DNA of 64,000 nucleotides from Lewinella sp. W8 (GTDB taxonomy: Bacteria > Bacteroidota > Bacteroidia > Chitinophagales > Saprospiraceae), in NCBI RefSeq assembly GCF_004375085.3, contig NZ_SNAQ03000010.1, forward strand, positions 158,793 to 222,792, written 5' to 3'. The position numbers were made by a program, and so were the translations under genes. The notes beneath the pieces are model-generated. The model saw only the letters and a program-made list of their open reading frames with translations. It was not told where the DNA came from and made no database searches. Of the stretch, positions 19,201 through 27,971 are shown piece after piece; the stretch's first letter is position 1; every line of letters begins with the position of its first letter.

Positions 19201-22200
19201 GGTAACCATTGTCGCCTTCACGGACATCCCTTCGGTGGCGGTGGGCAGCTTCAGCACCGTCTGTGACGATGCATGCTCCGAAATCACCCTCACTTTTGCG
19301 GGCACGCCGCCCTTTACGGTGGACTATGAAATAGATCGCGGCGGAACGCAGGTGCCGGGCCAGTTGACGACGAGCAGTGTTGGCGACACCACCTTCACTT
19401 TCTGTCCCGCCGATTTTGGTTTCCCCGATCTGGGAAATAATAGTGTAGTAGGTTTCGCAACGGTTACGGACGGAAATGGCTGTAGTCGTCCGGTCGATCA
19501 GCTGGAAGCGATCCCGGCACAGCAAACCCAAACGGGAACCTACTCGGAGACCCGGTGCGAGGGGGATACCCTGCGGTACTTTGGCGAAGAGTTTTTTGCC
19601 GCCCGTACCACGGGAGACGTTACCCTGCCCTTCCCCGCAGCCAACGGCTGCGATAGCGTCGTCACCGTCACCCTGAATTTCTTCGCTCCGGCCACGGGCA
19701 CCTACGCCGAAACGATTTGCGAAGGGGATACCCTGACGTACCAGGGCGAAATCTTCCACGCCCTGCGGACTACGGGCGACGTGGTGATCCCGGATGCCTC
19801 GGCTAACGGCTGTGACTCGACGGTTACGGTGACGGTCGACTTTTTCGCACCGGCCACGGGCACCTACGCCGAAACGATCTGCGAAGGAGATACCCTGACC
19901 TTCCAGGGCGAAATCTTCCACGCCATGCGCACGACGGGCGACGTGGTGCTCCCGGACGCCTCGGCCAACGGCTGTGACTCTACGGTCACGGTGACGGTCG
20001 ACTTCTTCGCACCGGCCACGGGCACCTACGCCGAAACGATCTGCGAAGGAGATACCCTGACGTACCGGGGAGAGATTTTCCACGCGCTGCGCACGACGGG
20101 CGACGTGGTGCTCCCGGACGCCTCGGCCAATGGCTGTGATTCCACGGTCACGGTTACGATTGATTTCTTCGCGCCGGCCACGGGTACCTACGCCGAAACG
20201 ATCTGCGAAGGAGACACCTTGACGTACCAGGGAGAGATTTTCCACGCGCTGCGCACGACGGGCGACGTGGTGCTCCCGGACGCCTCGGCCAACGGCTGTG
20301 ATTCGACGGTCACGGTGACGGTCGACTTTTTCGCTCCGGCCACGGGCACTTACGCCGAAACGATCTGCGCGGGGGACACCCTGACGTACCAGGGAGAGAT
20401 TTTCCACGCGCTGCGCACGACGGGCGACGTCGTTCTCCCGGATGCCTCGGCCAATGGCTGTGACTCAACGGTTACGGTGACGGTCGACTTTTTCGCTCCG
20501 GCCACGGGCACTTACGCCGAAACGATCTGCGAAGGGGACACCCTGACGTACCAGGGCGAAATCTTCCACGCCATGCGGACTACGGGCGACGTCGTGATCC
20601 CGGACGCCTCGGCCAACGGCTGTGACTCAACGGTCACGGTGACGGTCGACTTCTTCGCTCCGGCCACGGGCACCTACGCCGAAACGATCTGCACGGGGGA
20701 TACCCTGACGTACCAGGGAGAGATTTTCCACGCGCTGCGCACGACGAGCGACGTGGTGATTCCGGACGCCTCGGCCAACGGCTGTGACTCCACGGTCACG
20801 GTGACGGTTGACTTTTTCGCTCCGGCTACGGGCACCTACGCCGAAACGATCTGCGAAGGAGACACCCTGACCTTCCAGGGCGAGATCTTCCACGCTATGC
20901 GCACGACGGGCGACGTGGTTCTCCCAGATGCCTCAGCCAACGGCTGTGACTCGACGGTCACGGTAATGGTCGACTTCTTCGCGCCCGCTACGGGCACCTA
21001 CGCCGAAACGATCTGCGCGGGGGATACCCTGACGTACCAGGGAGAGATTTTCCACGCGTTGCGCACGACGGGCGACGTGGTGATTCCGGACGCCTCAGCC
21101 AACGGCTGTGACTCGACGGTCACGGTAATGGTCGACTTCTTCGCGCCCGCTACGGGCACCTACGCCGAAACGATCTGCGCGGGGGATACCCTGACGTACC
21201 AGGGCGAGATCTTCCACGCTATGCGGACGACGGGCGACGTGGTGATTCCGGACGCCTCGACCAACGGCTGTGACTCTACGGTCACGGTCACGATCGACTT
21301 TTTCGCTCCGGCCACGGGCACCTACGCCGAAACGATTTGCGAAGGGGATACCCTGACGTACCAGGGAGAAATCTTCCACGCCATGCGGACCATTGGCGAC
21401 GTCGTTCTCCCGGATGCCTCGGTCAACGGCTGTGACTCCACGGTCACGGTTTCCATTGATTTCTTTGCACCTGCGGTGAGCGCCTTCAATACCACCATAT
21501 GTCTTAGCGATACTTTCCGGTTAAACGGAGAAATCTTTGATGCGAACCGGACCAGCGGTGACGTAATCTTCCCCGATGCTTCCATTAACGGCTGTGACTC
21601 CACGGTCGCCGTCACGATTGACTTTTTCCCCCAGGCGGTAGGCTCGTTTGATACCACCATTTGTGCGGGAGGCTCCTTCACGTACGGTGGACAGGTATTT
21701 GACGAGGCGGTGGATCAATTTTTTGTCACGCTGCCACAACCCAGTAGCAATGGCTGCGATAGTGTAGTGGCCGTTTCCGTGACAGTGGAACAACTCCCGA
21801 ACATCAGCCTGAGTGGTGACGGGATCATTTGTCCGGACGGAGACGTGAGCATTACCCTGGAGTACGACGGAAGCGTTCCGGCCACCGTATTCCTGAGTTC
21901 TGACCCCGGAGAGGCCATTACGGTCCCCGTGGGAGGAACTACTATTCAGCGCACGATTGCTGCGGGCACCGCCGTAAGTATCCTCAGTGCGACCACCGCT
22001 TCGGGCTGTCCGCCCAACTTCACGGGTGACCTGCTCGTTACGGAAACCGATCTGGCGGTGGGCATTGACATCATGAGCGGCGACGGCATCTTTGCCGTCA
22101 GTTGTGCCGAAGGCAGTGACGGCGTGGTGCAGGCCGTCGTTTCCGGGGGTAGTGCACCCTACGAATACACCTGGAGCACCGGAAGCCAGGAGGTCATGGT

Positions 22201-23071
22201 AGAGGGACTGCCGGCGGGGGATTACTCTCTGATGGTTACCAGCAGCCGCGGTTGCCAACGGGAGGCCTCCATTACGTTGAACAGCCCCGAAATTCTTGCC
22301 GTCTCCATCAATGAGGTCCCGGCTAACTGCGTGGATACACTGCCGGTGCTGGTAGTCCAGGATATTCAGGGAGGTGTGGCCCCCTACGTGTTTGGTACGG
22401 CCGCTGGGGCCCTGTCGCCGGCGGGTGGCTTCCCGGATTCGCTCCGACTCCCGGTCGGGGAAAGCACCTTTGTATTGGAAGACGTCAACGGCTGCGTGCT
22501 GTCGCAAAACTTCACCTTCGACCCCGCTCCCCGGGGAGAGCTGGTGGTTACGCCCGCTCAGTCCATCATTCGGCTTGGGGATAGCGTGGCGCTTTCGGTG
22601 CTGACCGACCTGAATACCGACGGTTTCCTGATCAGTCCCGGTCCGGAAGAACTGATTTCGGGTGCGGAGGTCTTCGTGGCTCCCCAGACGTCCACGACCT
22701 ACACGTTTACGGCCATTGATCCGGAAGGGTGTTCGGCCACCGCCACGGCGAAGGTCATCGTGGATCGATTCGTGCCGATCTACGCTCCGACGGCCTTTAG
22801 TCCGAACCTCGATGGCACCAATGACCTTTACCGGGTCTTTGCCAACGACCAGGTGCGGGAGATCTCCGACTTTTTCATCTTCGACCGTTGGGGGGAGAAC
22901 GTATTCACTTTCCCCGGTCCGGTCGGGCCCAATGACGTCAACTGGGGATGGGACGGTACGGCGGCCGATGGCCGCCTCTACGAACAGGGCACCTACGTCT
23001 TCAGCGTTAAGGTTACCCTGCTGGACGGCCGGGAAATTACCCTGAAGGGGGACTTCGTGCTCATGCGATAA
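16211..23071 (+). CDS. Giant T9SS-secreted adhesin with SprB-like and 54-residue repeats
   Basis: A 2286-residue surface protein. Residues 1-20 are a signal peptide (SLFFVFTLALCGFYLCGQ). Residues about 180-1050 are a chain of SprB-type repeats with Cys pairs and the refrain LPAGTYTFTVTDNGSGCT. Residues 1159-1752 are eleven tandem 54-residue units (GTYAETICEGDTLTYQGEIF ... NGCDSTVTVTVDFF), with one diverged unit before and two after. The last 95 residues (APTAFSPNLDGTNDLYRVF ... DFFIFDRWGENVF ... FVLMR) are the gliding-motility-associated, type B T9SS sorting domain. Such proteins are cell-surface filaments in adhesion or gliding; that role is inferred. A bidirectional hairpin separates it from the convergent permease gene. 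Confidence 0.9.
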   Translation: MKSLFFVFTLALCGFYLCGQEAPAELIPTAKIVTSGNTVPEKVPCSGGTLMITGINVENGGNGDNNPANGAFMSWTASGSSTGLYYSIIIDPNGMVWTIVQGGTSNSVFPADGSGNLSTNLTVGAPGAGSGDCLPAGDYVLQVWEVEDNNSDNLPDIDGVTGDTLGCYVRGVFTFNPSCPSPTTVTATANVTNIGCVSPTGSITLENFVTSSLYCVESNGAGATVTWTGPGGYTGSGTSISGLAAGTYTATISDAYGCPTTVSATVTSAPPVAISCSVIRSPTVFGGSDGAARVTINAGSGDYTISWTGETSGSRTGFDGSNTVPNLPAGTYTFTVTDNGSGCTDMCTVTIPDPPCEVDFVVEYTMFGDIFIRILNGTPDFYVNYTGDTFSPSDYGPFGNEGYTIPGSEFVPGDYIFTVFEAGRTDCQDVEFFTIAGPDCTDLMLTNEDSTNPSCSDVDDGTITVEFTGLDNPVISWNGPGVTGSNATTISGLGAGTYSYQIIDDEGCFLDGSYTLTAPPALTLSCDGINETRDALDDGMIALDVGGGTPGYRLSYTATDDMGMPLPPVTNQAITAIDTLRNLVAGTYQITITDDAGCTIDCTTTITQPNCDLFPDCVPTDASVIGGTGSVELTFDGTPDWTVTITGPVDTSFVTSNTTEVINDLPQGDYDLDVYNDAGCVGVCNFTIAGPSCGIMVGTDFMNPSCPGGDDGAIFLDISGQGAGLTIDWDDDIYDGQDTLRGLEAGTYSVIVSDATGCVLAPLDFTLVDPDSLRATMSIDTEISCAGDSTGGISVSVVNATPPLSYAWSVDSLPDAPAVGGLIIGTYSVTVTDANGCTVIADTSLTEPPALMLSCGSVAESTIGADDGRVGFDLSGGTMPYVMQLNGTTVTPPADDTFRMLMPGQYIIDVVDANGCTASCTAVVNAGGCGDFTVAITETQPDCNSATGSATATGMMGNGMITYQWDNGATTATVTNLVPGTYEVLATDAAGCTAVDQVTIVAFTDIPSVAVGSFSTVCDDACSEITLTFAGTPPFTVDYEIDRGGTQVPGQLTTSSVGDTTFTFCPADFGFPDLGNNSVVGFATVTDGNGCSRPVDQLEAIPAQQTQTGTYSETRCEGDTLRYFGEEFFAARTTGDVTLPFPAANGCDSVVTVTLNFFAPATGTYAETICEGDTLTYQGEIFHALRTTGDVVIPDASANGCDSTVTVTVDFFAPATGTYAETICEGDTLTFQGEIFHAMRTTGDVVLPDASANGCDSTVTVTVDFFAPATGTYAETICEGDTLTYRGEIFHALRTTGDVVLPDASANGCDSTVTVTIDFFAPATGTYAETICEGDTLTYQGEIFHALRTTGDVVLPDASANGCDSTVTVTVDFFAPATGTYAETICAGDTLTYQGEIFHALRTTGDVVLPDASANGCDSTVTVTVDFFAPATGTYAETICEGDTLTYQGEIFHAMRTTGDVVIPDASANGCDSTVTVTVDFFAPATGTYAETICTGDTLTYQGEIFHALRTTSDVVIPDASANGCDSTVTVTVDFFAPATGTYAETICEGDTLTFQGEIFHAMRTTGDVVLPDASANGCDSTVTVMVDFFAPATGTYAETICAGDTLTYQGEIFHALRTTGDVVIPDASANGCDSTVTVMVDFFAPATGTYAETICAGDTLTYQGEIFHAMRTTGDVVIPDASTNGCDSTVTVTIDFFAPATGTYAETICEGDTLTYQGEIFHAMRTIGDVVLPDASVNGCDSTVTVSIDFFAPAVSAFNTTICLSDTFRLNGEIFDANRTSGDVIFPDASINGCDSTVAVTIDFFPQAVGSFDTTICAGGSFTYGGQVFDEAVDQFFVTLPQPSSNGCDSVVAVSVTVEQLPNISLSGDGIICPDGDVSITLEYDGSVPATVFLSSDPGEAITVPVGGTTIQRTIAAGTAVSILSATTASGCPPNFTGDLLVTETDLAVGIDIMSGDGIFAVSCAEGSDGVVQAVVSGGSAPYEYTWSTGSQEVMVEGLPAGDYSLMVTSSRGCQREASITLNSPEILAVSINEVPANCVDTLPVLVVQDIQGGVAPYVFGTAAGALSPAGGFPDSLRLPVGESTFVLEDVNGCVLSQNFTFDPAPRGELVVTPAQSIIRLGDSVALSVLTDLNTDGFLISPGPEELISGAEVFVAPQTSTTYTFTAIDPEGCSATATAKVIVDRFVPIYAPTAFSPNLDGTNDLYRVFANDQVREISDFFIFDRWGENVFTFPGPVGPNDVNWGWDGTAADGRLYEQGTYVFSVKVTLLDGREITLKGDFVLMR
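19685..21466 (+). repeat. Eleven tandem 162-bp coding repeats
   Basis: The period is exactly 162 bp (54 codons): gct/gca ccg gcc acg ggc recurs at 19685, 19847 and so on to 21467, giving 11 copies (1782 bp). Differences between copies are mostly single codons such as GEG/GAG/GTG at the residue after the Cys, L or M before RTTGD, and I or L before PDAS. Near identity at DNA level points to recent duplication or gene conversion. Confidence 0.95.
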
Positions 23072-23076
23072 GCTTG

Positions 23077-23118
23077 TTCCCCACCGCTACAAATCTTTTG
23101 GCAGGTAGCGGTGGGGAA
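23077..23118. terminator. Bidirectional hairpin between convergent genes
   Basis: A 14-bp perfect stem (23077-23090, ttccccaccgctac, with 23105-23118) encloses a 14-nt loop between the stops of the adhesin gene and the convergent MacB-type permease. There is no long T run on either strand, so termination efficiency is uncertain. Confidence 0.65.
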
Positions 23119-23123
23119 TATCC

Positions 23124-24362
23124 CTATCGCCGGATGGCTTCTACCGGGTCAAGTCCCGCGGCCTTTCTGGCGGGATATGTCCCGAAGATTACGCCCACGA
23201 GAATGGCCACGATCACCACGACGATGAGCGTATTGAGGGTGAACACGGCACTGAATTCCGTTTCGGGAATCAGGTAGGTCAGGATGGGGGCCGCAATGCT
23301 GGCCACCAGCATCCCGAGGATCACGCCGAAGAAACATCCGATGATGGAAATGGCGATGCTTTCCGACAGGAATTGTACGATGATCTTGCTCCGATTGGCG
23401 CCCACGGCCTTGCGGATGCCGATCTCCGGCGTCCGCTCGGAGATGGCCATGAGCAGGACGTTCATGACGCCGACACCGCCCACGACGACGGCAATGCCTA
23501 CCAGAAAGCCCATCACCAGCCGGAAGACCAGCATGCCCTTGCCCAGTTCTTCCAGGTAGCCCGTTTGGGTGAAGCTCTGGGTGGCTTCGGGGATGTCCGG
23601 AAAGTGTCTTTCCATCCAGCCGTCGATGTAGTCCTGGGCCTCGAGTACGTTGTGCACATTATCCATGGCGATCATCAGGTTGGGCGTGATCCGTGGCTTG
23701 TCCGGGAATTTGGCCAGGGTATTGAGCGGAAAGCCGGCCGTGAGGCCCTGCTGGTCTCCGTTTTTCATGATGCCCACAATCGTCAGCGTGTCGCCGAAAA
23801 GAAGGAATTGCCGGTTCAGGGCTACGTCCACCGAATCCGTCTCGGCGACCATTTTGCGCGCAAAGGCCTGGTTGACGGCGGCCACCTTGGCACCCTGCCG
23901 TGACTCCGCTTCGGTAATCATCCTTCCGTGCAGGACGAGGCTGTCGGGAATCGGTTCGAGGAAGGGCATCGTAAACGCCTGGTAACGGATGCCCAGTTTG
24001 GTGCTGTCCATCCGTCGTCCGATGGTGGAACCCTGATGGGCCAGTTGACCGACGGCGTCGTAGGGGAGGGAGTCGAGCAATTCCGTCATGATGGCCTCAT
24101 CGATTTCGGCGATCGTATCTCTTGGCGTATACACGCCGTCGATTCGGGTGCCCGTCTGGCTGGTCACGGTGATCATCTCTAGAGAACTCTTGTCGGCAAT
24201 GCGCTCCTGCGCCCAGCGGTCCAGGCCATCGATCAGGGCCAGCATGGCCACCAGGGCACCTACCCCAATGATTACGCCGAGAACGGAAAGGAAGGTTTGG
24301 AAAAAGTTATTGCGCAGGTTGCGAAAGGCTTCGGAAAAAGCCCGGCGGATGGAGGTTAACAT
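23124..24362 (-). CDS. MacB-type ABC transporter permease
   Basis: About 412 residues from ATG 24362 (MLTSIRRAFSEAFRNLRNNF); the longer frame has an unconserved leader. One N-terminal helix (FLSVLGVIIGVGALVAMLALIDG) precedes a MacB periplasmic core domain of about 220 residues and three C-terminal helices (VMGFLVGIAVVVGGVGVMNVLLM and two more). The loop ISERTPEIGIRKAVGANRSKI is diagnostic of the MacB/FtsX family. These work with an ATPase and often an adaptor in efflux or envelope stress; neither partner is adjacent. The C-terminus GTYPARKAAGLDPVEAIR is typical and the gene looks intact. Confidence 0.9.
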   Translation of the reverse strand: MLTSIRRAFSEAFRNLRNNFFQTFLSVLGVIIGVGALVAMLALIDGLDRWAQERIADKSSLEMITVTSQTGTRIDGVYTPRDTIAEIDEAIMTELLDSLPYDAVGQLAHQGSTIGRRMDSTKLGIRYQAFTMPFLEPIPDSLVLHGRMITEAESRQGAKVAAVNQAFARKMVAETDSVDVALNRQFLLFGDTLTIVGIMKNGDQQGLTAGFPLNTLAKFPDKPRITPNLMIAMDNVHNVLEAQDYIDGWMERHFPDIPEATQSFTQTGYLEELGKGMLVFRLVMGFLVGIAVVVGGVGVMNVLLMAISERTPEIGIRKAVGANRSKIIVQFLSESIAISIIGCFFGVILGMLVASIAAPILTYLIPETEFSAVFTLNTLIVVVIVAILVGVIFGTYPARKAAGLDPVEAIRR

Positions 24363-24643
24363 GCCGGAGAGATTAGAATCTTGACTAGATGATGGGGCAA
24401 GGTGCCCATTCGCATCCGGATGAACCACTTTATTAGATGGATGGCTACCGCTGGCGGATGAGTGCGGCTGATCGACCAGGGAACCGTATCAAGAGGAGAG
24501 AAAATAATCCACTGCTTTGTGTAAGTCGGCTTTCGACAGCATCTATTCAAGGAGGCTGACTTCCCCGGCCAGCCGGGTGCCGGGTAAGGGGTAGCCACAC
24601 ATTTGTCGTTTGGCCGCAAAACCAATACCACCCTCCGACCGTA

Positions 24644-26803
24644 TTGCTATGCAAAGAATCTTCTACCTTTCCGTTCAACCTAAACATCACTGCCATCGCC
24701 CAGCCTGCCCACACCAATGCGTTGATTCACGAGTCGAGTCCCTATCTGTTGCAGCACGCCCACAATCCGGTGGATTGGCACCCCTGGAAGCCGGAAGTGC
24801 TGGCCGAAGCCCAGCGCCTGGACCGTCCGATCATCGTATCCATCGGCTACAGTACCTGTCACTGGTGCCACGTCATGGAGCGGGAGAGCTTTGAAGACGA
24901 GGAGACAGCGGCCCTGATGAACGAAAAATTTATCTGTATCAAGGTAGATCGCGAAGAGCGTCCCGACGTGGACCGCGTCTACATGGAAGCCTGTCAGGCC
25001 ATTTCCGGTGGTGGCGGGTGGCCCCTGAATGCCTTCCTGCTGCCCGACGGTCGGCCCTTTTACGCCGGTACCTACTATCCACCCGAGCGCAAATACAACC
25101 GGCCGAGCTGGAGAGAACTGCTGGAGCACCTCAGCAACCTCTTCGAGCAGGATCGCAAAACGGTGGAGGAGCAGGCCGACCGATTGACGGACAACATCCG
25201 GGGCGGGGGAAATCGGCTGATGTCCTTAGAGCCCCAAACCGAAGATCATGATTCCTGGCGGGAGGCGCTGATGACCAAACTCAGGGGGCAATACGACCTC
25301 AAGCACGGCGGCTTCGGTGGTGCCCCCAAGTTTCCGATGAGCCAGTCGCTGGAAGCCCTGTTGGTGCACGGAATGCAACGGGAAGAGTACAACGACCTGC
25401 ACCTGGCCGCCCACGGTATGCTGGCAATGCTGGACGGGGGGATTTATGACCACCTCGGCGGGGGCTTTTCTCGCTATACGGTGGACGCACAGTGGCGGGT
25501 GCCGCACTTCGAGAAAATGCTCTACGACAATGCGCTGCTGCTCCGGCTACTGGCTAAGTTGCAAATGGCGGTTCCGAACGCCCGTTTCGTTACGGCCATG
25601 GAAGAAACTACGGAATGGCTGCTGCGGGAAATGTTGCTTCCCGCCGGCGGCTACCGCGCCGCCCTTGATGCGGACAGCGAAGGCGTGGAGGGCAAATATT
25701 ACGTCTGGCAACTCGACGAAGTGGCGGACTTGATCCCCGAGGAAGACCTCCCCCTGGTGGCGGCATTTTACGGCTTGACCGAAACGGGGAACTGGGAGGA
25801 AGAGCACACCAATATCCCCTACCGGCCGGACACCCTGGCGGCGGCAGCCGCCGCCGCGGAGGTTCCGCTGGAAGAAGCCACGGAACGGATCGCCAGCGCC
25901 CGTAAAATCCTGCACACTCACCGGGTGGAGCGGGTGCCTCCCGGAGCGGACGACAAAATGATCCTGCAGTGGAACGCGCTGCTGATATCCGGTTGGTGCT
26001 GGTGCTACCGGGCCACGCAGGAAAAAAATTACCTCCGCCTGGCCGAAGAGCTTTGGTACGGGGTGAAGAAAAAACTTTACGTCGACGGACAGTGGTACCG
26101 GAACCGGACCAACGGCCAGTTGGGGGCACCGGCTTTCCTGGACGATTACGCCGCCCTGGCGGAGGCCCTGCTGGAGCTGAGTGCCGTGAATTTTGATCTG
26201 TCCCTGATCCTGGGAGCCGAAGAAGTGGCGGACAAAGATGGGCCGGGGACGGCAGGTGCCGGGACTTCGGCCAGAAGCATGGTCGATTACGTTTTGTCGC
26301 GCTTTTCTACGCCCCGGGGGCCCATGTTTTTCCTGCAGGCCACTCAGGACAATGAGCTTCCGGTAGACACCCTGGAGCTGTTCGACAACGCCCTGCCCAG
26401 CGGTAATTCCCAGATGTGCAGCAACCTGCTGCGGCTCCACCGGATTACCGGAGAGGGTCAGTACCTGAAGCGGGGAGAAGAAATGCTGGCGGCCATGGCC
26501 GGCGGCATGGAACGCTACCCCTCCAGTTTCGGCGGATGGGTACAAACGGCCCTCGTGCACGCCGGAGCGGACGAAGAGCTGGTCGTTACGGGCCGGGAGG
26601 CCCGGGCCGCGGCCCGGGAGTTCCTGTCGCTCTACCGACCAGGAATGCTAATTGTCGCCACCGAAACGGAGCGGGAAGACGTACCAGTCCTAAAAGACCG
26701 TTACCTTGATGGCGAGCTGCGGTATTATTTCTGCCAGAACCAGCAATGCCTCTTGCCCGTTACGACTGCGGAAGCTGCCCGGGCCCAAATCCTAAATTCT
26801 TGA
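24644..26803 (+). CDS. Thioredoxin-like/DUF255 protein (YyaL, SPATA20 family)
   Basis: Up to 719 residues. The N-terminus has a DUF255 thioredoxin-fold domain ([40 protein letters not shown] with a CxxC pair, then [14 protein letters not shown]), followed by an alpha/alpha toroid like those of glycosyl-amine epimerases ([26 protein letters not shown]). The function of the family is not settled. No in-frame ATG precedes the conserved region; candidate starts are TTG 24644 and TTG 24722, the second giving a start at [10 protein letters not shown] that fits the family better. It lies 4 bp before the PorP/SprF gene, so co-transcription is likely. Confidence 0.88.
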   Translation: MLCKESSTFPFNLNITAIAQPAHTNALIHESSPYLLQHAHNPVDWHPWKPEVLAEAQRLDRPIIVSIGYSTCHWCHVMERESFEDEETAALMNEKFICIKVDREERPDVDRVYMEACQAISGGGGWPLNAFLLPDGRPFYAGTYYPPERKYNRPSWRELLEHLSNLFEQDRKTVEEQADRLTDNIRGGGNRLMSLEPQTEDHDSWREALMTKLRGQYDLKHGGFGGAPKFPMSQSLEALLVHGMQREEYNDLHLAAHGMLAMLDGGIYDHLGGGFSRYTVDAQWRVPHFEKMLYDNALLLRLLAKLQMAVPNARFVTAMEETTEWLLREMLLPAGGYRAALDADSEGVEGKYYVWQLDEVADLIPEEDLPLVAAFYGLTETGNWEEEHTNIPYRPDTLAAAAAAAEVPLEEATERIASARKILHTHRVERVPPGADDKMILQWNALLISGWCWCYRATQEKNYLRLAEELWYGVKKKLYVDGQWYRNRTNGQLGAPAFLDDYAALAEALLELSAVNFDLSLILGAEEVADKDGPGTAGAGTSARSMVDYVLSRFSTPRGPMFFLQATQDNELPVDTLELFDNALPSGNSQMCSNLLRLHRITGEGQYLKRGEEMLAAMAGGMERYPSSFGGWVQTALVHAGADEELVVTGREARAAAREFLSLYRPGMLIVATETEREDVPVLKDRYLDGELRYYFCQNQQCLLPVTTAEAARAQILNS

Positions 26804-26807
26804 ACCG

Positions 26808-27782
26808 ATGATGAAACGACTACTCTTGTCTGCTGTTTTCGCACTGACCCTGGGGTGCGTTCTTCACGGTCAACAGCTGGCGCAATACAGTATGCCCTGG
26901 TTGGACCCCGTACAGTTTAACCCCGCCTACGCCGGCCTGGACAACAGCCTGAGCATTACCGGGACATTTCGCACCCAGTGGACCGGCCTGGAGGGCCAGC
27001 CCTCCGGCCAGCGGCTTAGTGCGCACCTACCGATCTACTACCTCAGTAGCGGGTTTGGCGTGGAGGTAGAACGCGATGAAATTGGCGCCAGAAGACTCAG
27101 TCGCTTTGGTGCATCCTACAATTACCAACTGGTCACCTCCTCGGCCGTATGGTCGGTGGGCGTGTCCGCCCGGATGACGCAGCTGAGTCTCGACGGTAGT
27201 CTGCTGCGGACGGCGGACGGCATTTACGAGGATCCCAACGCCATCATCCATAACGATGATTTGCTGCCGACCACGGCCGTTGACAACAGTACCCTGAGCC
27301 TGTCGGCCGGAATTTTCTATCAGGCGGAGAAATTGGAGGGCGGGGTGTCCGTCCGTAACCTCAATCAGCCCGTCCTGGGATTCTCGGGGCTTGATTACCA
27401 ACTCGGACAACAGTACCACGCTTACCTGCGCCTGAAGTTTGACGTGGTCCGGAACTGGCAGTTGGCTCCGGTATTTTTTGCGGCCAGCGACGGGGTGCAA
27501 ACCCAGCTCAGTCTGGGAGCCACGATGCAGTACAACCAAAACATTTTCGTGGGAGCCACCTACCGGGGGTACAACGCCAATACTTCGGACGCCATCGCCC
27601 TCATCGGAGGATTGAACCTCAGCGACAAAATTTCGCTGGCCTACGCCTACGACCTTACGCTTTCGGAGTTGAGGAGCGTTCAGGATGGAAGCCACGAAAT
27701 CACCATCAAGTACAACTTGAGAACCAGGATCGGAGCGGGTGTCCCGCCGCCGATTATTTACTATCCGCGGGCCAAAGAGTAA
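26808..27782 (+). CDS. PorP/SprF family T9SS outer-membrane protein, copy 1
   Basis: A 324-residue beta-barrel. After a signal peptide (RLLLSAVFALTLGCVLHGQ) comes the family opening QLAQYSMPWLDPVQFNPAYAG, then GTFRTQWTGLEGQP and alternating barrel strands. PorP/SprF proteins hold or export specific type B sorting-domain adhesins at the T9SS translocon. The family member usually sits next to its adhesin; here the nearest type B adhesin is the 2286-residue protein, 3.7 kb upstream and separated by two genes. The tail is short and basic, without a sorting domain. Confidence 0.88.
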   Translation: MMKRLLLSAVFALTLGCVLHGQQLAQYSMPWLDPVQFNPAYAGLDNSLSITGTFRTQWTGLEGQPSGQRLSAHLPIYYLSSGFGVEVERDEIGARRLSRFGASYNYQLVTSSAVWSVGVSARMTQLSLDGSLLRTADGIYEDPNAIIHNDDLLPTTAVDNSTLSLSAGIFYQAEKLEGGVSVRNLNQPVLGFSGLDYQLGQQYHAYLRLKFDVVRNWQLAPVFFAASDGVQTQLSLGATMQYNQNIFVGATYRGYNANTSDAIALIGGLNLSDKISLAYAYDLTLSELRSVQDGSHEITIKYNLRTRIGAGVPPPIIYYPRAKE

Positions 27783-27900
27783 ATCTTTGTGTTAAAAGTT
27801 GGTTTATCCCGCCACTTTAATAATAAGCGCTTCCGGTATTGCGTTTCCGTCGGGAAGCTGCCAAGCAGGGTGTTAAAAACTTTTTGACTTGCGTTGAAAG

Positions 27901-27931
27901 TTGGCAACACCCGGCATCTCGTATATCTTTG
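27901..27931 (+). promoter_or_regulatory. Candidate Bacteroidota promoter of gldK-like gene
   Basis: A -10 box TATCTTTG (27924-27931) fits TAnnTTTG exactly, and a TTG (27901-27903) lies 20 bp upstream, at the -33 position of Bacteroidota sigma-ABfr promoters. It is 40 bp before the gldK start. No other candidate with both parts lies in this 190-bp gap. Confidence 0.5.
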
Positions 27932-27971
27932 TACCGCTTTTTGAAATTCAGAGGTAAACTCGGGTCTTTTA

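Noticed and set aside
16559..20407. Minus-strand frames of 620 and 498 residues
   Set aside because: They lie opposite the 2286-residue adhesin and follow its repeats; codon-bias shadows.
24363..24643. Possible gene in the 280-bp gap before the YyaL-like gene
   Set aside because: No frame with a start and family resemblance was found; only a divergent promoter region is likely.
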